From: Chrysoperla carnea
Taxonomy: Eukaryota > Arthropoda > Insecta > Neuroptera > Chrysopidae
DNA: 64,000 bases
NCBI RefSeq assembly: GCF_905475395.1
Contig: NC_058340.1
Coordinates: 69,790,181-69,854,180, forward strand
Reading direction: 5' to 3'
Numbering within the stretch: position 1 is the stretch's first letter; each line of letters starts with the position of its first letter. The notes below the pieces were generated by a model. The model saw nothing but the letters and a program-made list of their open reading frames with translations. It did no database searches and was not told where the DNA came from. The position numbers were made by a program, and so were the translations under genes. Of this stretch, positions 58,601 to 64,000 are shown piece by piece.

Positions 58601-61600
58601 CATTAAACTATGTATCGATCTCACCAACTGTTTAAAATTCCACGTTGCACTCAAATGATTTTGTTCCCATGTTCGTAAAATCTCATAAAATAAATCACGT
58701 TGTTTACGAAATGCATGAAACGAGACCGCACTTGTAAAATTATTTCGATTATCCGTATCGGCTATAAATCGAACTACACAATTTTGCGTTGAATTTTTAT
58801 ATAAAACTAATTCATTTTCCGATAACTTTTGCTGATAAAATTCCGTTAATTTCTCACCGAGTTCCGGAGAAAATTCTTGAACACGTTCATTCGATTGTAG
58901 AATTTTTAACGTAGGACGATCTAAGATTTGTAATGAATTTTGTAATCGTAATAGAATTTTACATGCGAAATAAACACAATTGTGTAACGAATGAAAATAT
59001 TCGGTTTGAAATTCTTCAGGATGTGATTTTCGTTTGCTTTCTTCGAAAGCTTCACAAAATTCTTGATACTCATTATCCTTCTGACATACAAGTAACAATG
59101 AAATAATAAAATATAATTCATTAATTAAATTTAAAATTAAATTATTTTCTATAATCATTAAATAAATTTCGATATAAATATCTAAAATATTCATAAAAGT
59201 TATCGATTTCTTCGAAGCTTTAATATAATTACGGGTCGTGGATGTTGTTTGTGTTTCAAATTTTTTCTTTGTCGGTGTAAGATTATTATTTGGAATAAGC
59301 GTTGAAATTTTTAAACATTCCGCTCGTAATAGATTTCGATCATCAACAACGTGTACATTTTCTTTAACGTCGCATACTTTAAAAATAGCGTTTGATTCGA
59401 TATCTCGGATATTCGTAAATAACGGGCTGTCATTTTTAATATTAGTCGGGTCACTAGATGAATTTAATGAAAATAAACTAGTTGGCTTGATTCGTCGTGG
59501 TTTTTCTGAATCAATTGATGTTCTTTTCCCTTTCGAATTTTTTCGTTCAACAATGAAATCACCCAAACATGCTGAGTTACGTTTTTCTGTGGAAAAATTA
59601 CGATATTTCGTTATAAATTTTTTAGTAAGAACGCTTTGGTTTTTTTTAACGATAATAATGATAAAACATAAGAGGGGTATCGAAAATGGGTCCTAGAGCA
59701 CCTAGACCAAGGTGTCACTTGTGCCTTACTTGAGAAAAATCTGTCACCCGAAGGCGACACGTCTCTGGGTAAGAGATGCTATTTTAAGCAGATGAAGCTT
59801 TAGGATTCTGCCGAGGCCAGACCCAACGCAAGAAACCCACAGTTTTTCCACCGGGTTTTCTCTCAAGATTGATAGATCCAAGGTTTTGAACTCAAACATT
59901 CTAAACGTGACGCCCTGCAGATTTCCTCAGGGCGTCACATTTTTTTTTTTTTTTTTTTTTTTGACGAATTTTATGTATACATTGTATATCGAAAGAGAAT
60001 GAATAAAATATTATTATTATTATTATTATCAGTTGCAAGTAACGTGGATGGAGATTTCATCCTTCTCCATACAAGCCTTACAAATGGGATCATCAACGGT
60101 TATACACAGTTTGGTCTGTCGCAAGCTCTGCACAAAGTCTTACTAATCAAGATAGTAATCCCAGTAGTCCAAATTTTGATATGGGAATAACAGGCTTAGG
60201 TGAAAATTTTCCAAAACTATAGATTTGAAATAATTACCAAAATTACGTTGTTTCGATGTATTTTCATTCAATGAAGATGTCACCAACGATGAACTATTTT
60301 TCTTGGATTGTTCGAGAGATGGTGATGGTGTGAAAATATCCGATTTTGGTGTACTATGAAATACGGAACGATTTGGTGTGCTTGGAGTGTCTTCCCAAAT
60401 GCCGCTTGATTTTAAATTGGTTTTAATTGGGGTATTTTCTAAAGGTAAACGTGGAAAATTATCTTCGTTGATTGTTAATTCGGGAAATAATTCTACACGC
60501 CGTGTAGATGTTGATTTTTTCGTTACAGAATTTTCACTTATACTGTTCTTTCTTGGAGTTTGTATGGTGCGAGGAGTTGGTTGTGTTGTACTCGAATTTA
60601 AAATGCTTGAAAGAAAAATTATTTCCTTATTTAATTTCCCTTTCAGTAGAAAAAACTTTGCAAATTACTTCCAAAACTTTTTTTGCACAAGATAAAAATA
60701 AAATAATTTTTATTTTCAGCAAAACGATGAGTTTTACAGCAAAAATAGTTCAGACAAAAATTACAGATAATCCGATTCTCTACCAAAAGTGTCTCTACAC
60801 CTTTTTTTCATAAGTATTGCCATTTTCGTAATATATCGGTTCAAAGAATTGATCAAATTATTTTTTCCTAATACATTTGTGAATCGTTATACGAGTAAAA
60901 ATATGAGGACTTATTTTTGATGAACCAGCTTCTTCTTCTTGACGCTGTCTTTTCACAGCATCAATGCTACTCTTTCGATTATAATTTTTACGACACTGCA
61001 CATCAATTTTTACAGATGTCTGGTCTTTCAGGTACTCCGAAAATTCATCATCCCTTTCAATACTTACGACTAAAAGTATTTTGTGGAGTATGAGACCTTT
61101 GAAACGAGGCAGGTATACGAGCATCACCACGCTGACAATCGAATGGAAGACAGATGTTACTCAGGCCATGCTACTAAATAAAAATAGGGACGGGATTCTT
61201 GACATTACTTTATATTCTACAAATTTTTAAATTTGTATGTATAAGATATAGGGACTCATATATTTACTCGTATAACGGTTCAACGAATAAAATAATTTTT
61301 TCAATTCTTTGAACCACTATATCACGAAAATGGCTGCACTTATGAAAAAAAGTGCAGACACACTGAAAAACGCAAAAAACCTATTTTTGCAAACTTCCCC
61401 TCTCAATAAAATTTTTTGCACAAGAGGGATTGATGGGGACTTTTCACAATTCATTTATAATAGTATTCTAAACATTCATACCAATTTTTAGCTCTATGAG
61501 AATTTTTGTAACCTTCAAAGTGTAATTTGACTGGATAATATTTGATTTAAACAGAATTGAAATACGGTTAATTCGACCAATAAAATTCGAGAAATTTGAT

Positions 61601-62076
61601 AATTTGGCTAGCGGTTTCACAAAATATCGTCTGCAAACTATCAGTCCTTATCAATTTTGTCAGGTTTAAGTATTTTAAATAAATCAAAACATGAAAAATG
61701 GACATAATATAATTTTCAAAAATAACCGCTCAAGTTATTGACCTACCTTGATGTTTGATCTCGTAAATGATTTAAAAAATGTATAACAAATTCAGCATGT
61801 CCACAATTTAATTTTACTATTTCTTCATATTTACTATCCTAGAAAAATATAGAATATATAAATTTTTACTTAAAAATTTAACATAAACATTAGTTAAATA
61901 CGGCAAAGTGAGGTTATGTAAGCATCAATTTTATAAATGTAGAAATCAAATTTAATTAAAATTGGTGAAAGTTAACTTTTCGAACTTACCTTTGTAGAAA
62001 TATCTGACAGCCAATTTCTAAAATCATCTATTTTTATTTCTTCTGACAGCAACCTATCTAATAATTCTGCAGCCAT
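52455..62076 (-). CDS. CDAN1: codanin-1, 14 exons, 1350 residues
   Basis: In animals codanin-1 binds ASF1 in the cytoplasm and limits histone H3-H4 import; its C-terminal part binds CDIN1. Exons: 62076-61990, 61838-61747, 60605-60238, 59586-58490, 58127-58040, 57916-57752, 57501-57347, 56563-55937, 55632-55435, 55349-55130, 54928-54759, 54551-54386, 53553-53087, 52607-52455. They total 4053 nt; all introns are GT..AG and phases agree. Recognition: N terminus MAAELLDRLLSEE, then HFLNHLRDQTS; a Ser/Thr-rich linker with NFPRLP; ASF1-type motif PRRIKPTSLF (212-221); ADTDNRNNF and FRKQRDLFYEILRTWEQNHL in exon 4; FPGHQEFYKEFL in exon 6; RKTVEFVSDRIASACIKNI in exon 9. Human codanin-1 has 1227 residues, so the length fits. 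No frame damage was seen. Introns 2, 3, 4 and 7 hold repeats. Neighbouring genes are not visible. Confidence 0.95.
55937..56563 (-). CDS. CDAN1: codanin-1 exon 8 (conserved C-terminal domain)
   Basis: 627 nt, residues 685-893. Begins after TTTTTACGATTCCAG with VQNQLNLHQFLYNSIQ, then LTIPWICDYLAMQDYVSI, YLKICLGWLFERP, PDELFFKW and RMLYKLCPYLTEIRQL. These align by eye with the human segment containing LTVPWLVEFLSFADHV, LGWLFQIP, DLFF and LLYTCCPYIGELRKLL. It belongs to the Codanin-1 C-terminal family region. An ATG-based reading would begin only at 56467 and miss the first 32 residues. Confidence 0.93.
56665..57049. mobile_element. 385-bp piggyBac-type MITE in codanin-1 intron 7
   Basis: TTAA at 56661-56664 and 57050-57053. 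The ends are CCCTTCAGAA and, read from the right, CCCTTCAGAT. Inner blocks AATTCTCTCACG and AAAATCTCACG are also inverted. TTAA target and CCC ends are classic piggyBac features. It accounts for about half of intron 7 and leaves the splice sites untouched. Confidence 0.8.
58167..58478. repeat. repeat filling codanin-1 intron 4, inverted copy at 63588-63900
   Basis: About 315 bp recur in opposite orientation 5.1 kb away with high identity. Shared landmarks are TCTACGGCTTTTTA, GATCACGTACTTATACGTCA, AGAGAGCGCCAAA and AAGCAGTATTTATA. An inner subunit is bounded by AAGTGTAAA and TTTACACTT. It nearly fills the 362-nt intron and ends 12 bp from the exon 4 donor. Confidence 0.8.
58490..59586 (-). CDS. 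CDAN1: codanin-1 exon 4 (ASF1-binding motif and conserved core)
   Basis: This is the longest exon, 1097 nt, residues 183 (split codon) to 548. It begins after TTTTTCCACAG, in frame with the G left by exon 3, giving EKRNSACLGDFIVERK. Taking TTG at 59566 as a start would be wrong. KPRRIKPTSL matches the RR(I/V)xPTxx B-domain signature that HIRA, CAF-1 p60 and codanin-1 use to bind ASF1. A helical region (about 290-350) follows, then the conserved block around CVVRFIADTDNRNNF. The donor is GAG|GTATGT at 58490; the frame continues open only three residues into the intron. Confidence 0.93.
59690..59962. repeat. GC-richer insert with hairpin and T-run in codanin-1 intron 3
   Basis: GTGACGCCCTG (59907-59917) pairs perfectly with CAGGGCGTCAC (59928-59938) around a 10-nt loop, directly followed by AT and 23 T. 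The 220 bp before it are much richer in GC than any neighbouring intron. The T-run read on the minus strand is an A-tail, so a short retroposon inserted in gene orientation is likely. On the plus strand it imitates a bacterial terminator, which has no meaning here. Confidence 0.5.
60640..61480. mobile_element. imperfect palindromic element in codanin-1 intron 2
   Basis: The left arm 60640-60910 and right arm 61235-61480 are mirrored: TATCGGTTCAAAGAATTGA, CGTTATACGAGTAAA and TTTGCAAA-type words recur inverted. Between the arms, minus-strand codons at 60898-61060 give RDDEFSEYLKD, VQCRKNYNRKSSIDAVKRQR and an acidic EEEAGSSK stretch. This looks like part of a protein I associate with repeated insect transposon-borne proteins (C-R-K-x-Y-x-R-K-S-S-I). 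Identification is weak. Confidence 0.45.
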
Positions 62077-62979
62077 GTTTGTGTAATGGATGTGTCCAAA
62101 CTTGACATGACATCTTTTGAATCAAAAAGTTTCAACTTGTTTTTTTATTCGAAAATCGAACTTACGGTTTTTGTTAAAAAGCTAGAAACAATTTTGTTAA
62201 GTACAACTCTTGAACTTTTGTATTGTTTTTGTAATATATTCGCCGGGCTCGTTCACAGTTTGGAACAAATTTTGCATAGGTACCTACACATTTTTAAGGC
62301 GGCCAAAATATTTTGATTATGAAAGTGCACATATTTCTTGATTAATTTCTATAAATCTCTATAAATTGAATTCGAATGGTTTATATTGGGAAACAGTGTT
62401 TATCGGAAAGGAACACTTGCCCACGGTGACGATGACTTCGGTCCAAACTCGGTCCTTCACGACGGAGATCTATGATAATCAAAATGCTTGCCATTTTGCT
62501 CGGGAGTAACTGTTTCTGATAAACGCAGCCAACCAAAGGAGTTTTATAGTAAACTCGACTTTCTGATATGTTCGTATAATGTGCAACAGTGAGGAGGATT
62601 CGGAAATCATCGGCCTTCATCAAACCGGCTTCAAGCATCCTGCACAAGCCATTTATGCCAGAGCTATAATCCATTTATCTCATTGGTTAAGGATAAATGT
62701 TCGCGTTTATAAACGTAGCTCAGTTTTTCAATGTGGGGTTTGGGTCAAAACTTTAATTTACGAAATATATTTTTTACCATAAAATATGGAAACTTTTGGC
62801 TTTGTGTGACAAATTATCAGGCTTCTACTGCCCGTTATGGTTTGATTTGATACAGTTAAAAAAGAGATAAAAAAGATATAATCTATTCACTTTTAAAACA
62901 TTTAATTAAAATTAAAAATATTTACAAATAATTATTGGCGAACGAAATTACCTAGAGATGGCTCTGGTGTGAATGCAAT
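62077..62979. other. codanin-1 upstream region with an unidentified fragment
   Basis: The region immediately 5' of the codanin-1 ATG must hold its promoter, but no TATA box or clear initiator stands out. From 62674 down to 62381 the minus strand keeps a 97-codon open frame (SSGINGLCRMLEAGLMKADD near its start) in less AT-rich sequence. Both this and the opposite frame look like a fragment of a repeated element, which I cannot name. Confidence 0.35.
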
Positions 62980-63372
62980 ATGGCCGATATAGAGGATTTT
63001 CGTTCAAGTTGTCAAAATAAATTTTTGCATTTTTTTTTGTTTATTTGTTTTTTTAACATGGAGAAAGCCCTGGATATTAATATTGGTGATATATTTTATC
63101 TACTTGGTGGATCAGTAAGGCCGTTGATGGAAGGAGAGGCGCTTTCTCGTTCCAAAAACTTGTTTTTCTGTGGTATCCAATCGAAGCAAAATAATCGTTT
63201 ATTAATCAAATCTTCATGTTTGAAAACGTCGAACATCACCGAGAAACCTCATGAGATCTAAATCAAAGTGTTTGTAGCCAATGACAACAAAAAAATCGAA
63301 TGCTATTGTTCTAGCAAAGCGGGCGCGGGAAGCAAGTGCAAGCATGTTTTTGCGACATTGTGCGACAACTGA
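62980..63372 (+). pseudogene. SWIM zinc-finger protein remnant
   Basis: One frame from 62980 reads MEKALDINIGDIFYLLGGSV (from 63058), RSKNLFFCGI and ITEKPHEI, meets TAA at 63259, and continues IKVFVANDNKKIECYCSSKA, GAGSKCKHVFATLCDN before TGA at 63370. The spacing CxC (63301, 63307), then C (63337) and H (63343) is the SWIM finger CxCx(n)CxH. In insects this module is typical of transposon-derived proteins (MULE-type transposases and YqaJ-associated proteins). One stop before the finger and loss of sequence after it show that it is broken. Confidence 0.55.
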
Positions 63373-64000
63373 CGCCTGTAGATCTTGTTTTCCCACACTG
63401 GGGAACACCACAACGTTTTTCATTTTTGATTATTTCCATCTCAACAACAAAAACATTCAGCACTTGTGTAGCTGTCAAAACTCAAAATCCTCTATAATAG
63501 TTTCACTAATCCTCGCTGCGCGGCGCCACCGTATCTTGCGATCGCGAATACAAAAATTTAATTTGTTACGATTACAGCGCCAATGTGATCACAATAGGAA
63601 ATATTCATGTATTTTTTTTAATATTTTTAATTCGTTGTTACACCGTTATAACAAAGTAAAAAATATAAATACTGCTTAAAAATGTTGTATTTAAGTGTAA
63701 ACAAATATTTAAAATACATTATAATTTTGAGATATTTAAACGCAGTTATTTGGCGCTCTCTGTTGATGACGTATAAGTACGTGATCTGTCAATGGGTGAC
63801 AGTTCAATGTATAATTTACACTTAAAAAAAATGAATTTATAACATAGAATTTACACTCGTTACTATTAAGTTTTATAATAAAAAGCCGTAGAATAATATA
63901 ATTTAATGAAATACCATATAAAATGTAAGTAATTAATATCATACAGTATGTCAACAAATTTGACAAGCCCGTACTATGATGACACGTCCGTATAATAATT
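63373..64000. repeat. inverted copy of the intron 4 repeat, then AT-rich flank
   Basis: 63588-63900 is the inverted partner of 58167-58478. Before it, GCGCGGCGCCACCG near 63520 is a short GC-rich block of unknown origin. The last 100 bp show no feature. Confidence 0.7.

Noticed and set aside
59238-59696. 152-codon plus-strand open frame
   Set aside because: It is antisense to codanin-1 exon 4, with low-complexity F/V-rich translation.
59907-59962. Bacterial-type terminator (hairpin plus T-run)
   Set aside because: It lies in an intron of an animal gene; the T-run is best read as the A-tail of an insert on the other strand.
1-64000. LTR retrotransposons, endogenous viruses or Polintons
   Set aside because: I found no paired LTR-like direct repeats and no gag, integrase, envelope or capsid motifs; the only pol sequences are LINE fragments.

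Overview
The window is AT-rich (clearly above 65% by eye), intron-bearing animal DNA that is mostly transposon debris. It most resembles an insect or other arthropod: short introns with GT..AG borders, LINE tails made of TAACC repeats, Helitron, piggyBac-like, hAT and TA-flanked MITE remnants, and a canonical nuclear tRNA-His. The insect assignment is inference; no mitochondrial, bacterial or viral genome structure is seen.

Three parts carry recognisable genes. (1) 52.4-62.1 kb, minus strand: a complete 14-exon codanin-1 gene (CDAN1; fly homologue dlt). I reconstructed it by hand. All 13 introns are GT..AG, every phase joins in frame, and the product is 1350 residues with an ASF1-binding B-domain-like motif and the conserved C-terminal half. 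(2) 21.0-31.0 kb: a tandem segmental duplication of about 4.3 kb. Each copy holds one two-exon minus-strand gene for an unrecognised 281/282-residue protein built of two internal repeats. The flanks are nearly identical, while the coding parts differ in clustered amino-acid patches at the same place in both repeats. A Helitron has entered the promoter region of the second copy, and the first copy preserves the empty site. (3) Two groups of tRNA-His(GTG) genes, three on the minus strand near 11.6-12.0 kb and two plus one degenerate copy on the plus strand near 43.3-43.8 kb. They share spacer sequence and lie in opposite orientations.

Region by region. 0-12.3 kb: Helitrons, an orphan spliced-looking exon (971-1053), LINE and hAT debris, two snap-back repeats, a satellite of about 300-320 bp, and a possible terminal exon (12236-12301). 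12.3-21 kb: a 3.06 kb long-TIR element, a TTAA-flanked MITE and a LINE tail. 21-31 kb: the duplicated gene pair. 31-52 kb: repeats only, including a Helitron-like unit with hAT transposase sequence, a TA-flanked pogo-like MITE, a 1.6 kb foldback element, a 428-bp tandem array, several MITEs, the tRNA group and a 5'-truncated LINE with an 11-bp target duplication. 52-64 kb: codanin-1 with transposons in its introns, then a SWIM zinc-finger remnant and an inverted copy of the intron 4 repeat.

Codanin-1 is expected to work with ASF1 in histone H3-H4 supply. The duplicated genes have no assigned function; their divergence pattern (changing protein, conserved flanks) is what makes them the best candidate here for something undescribed.
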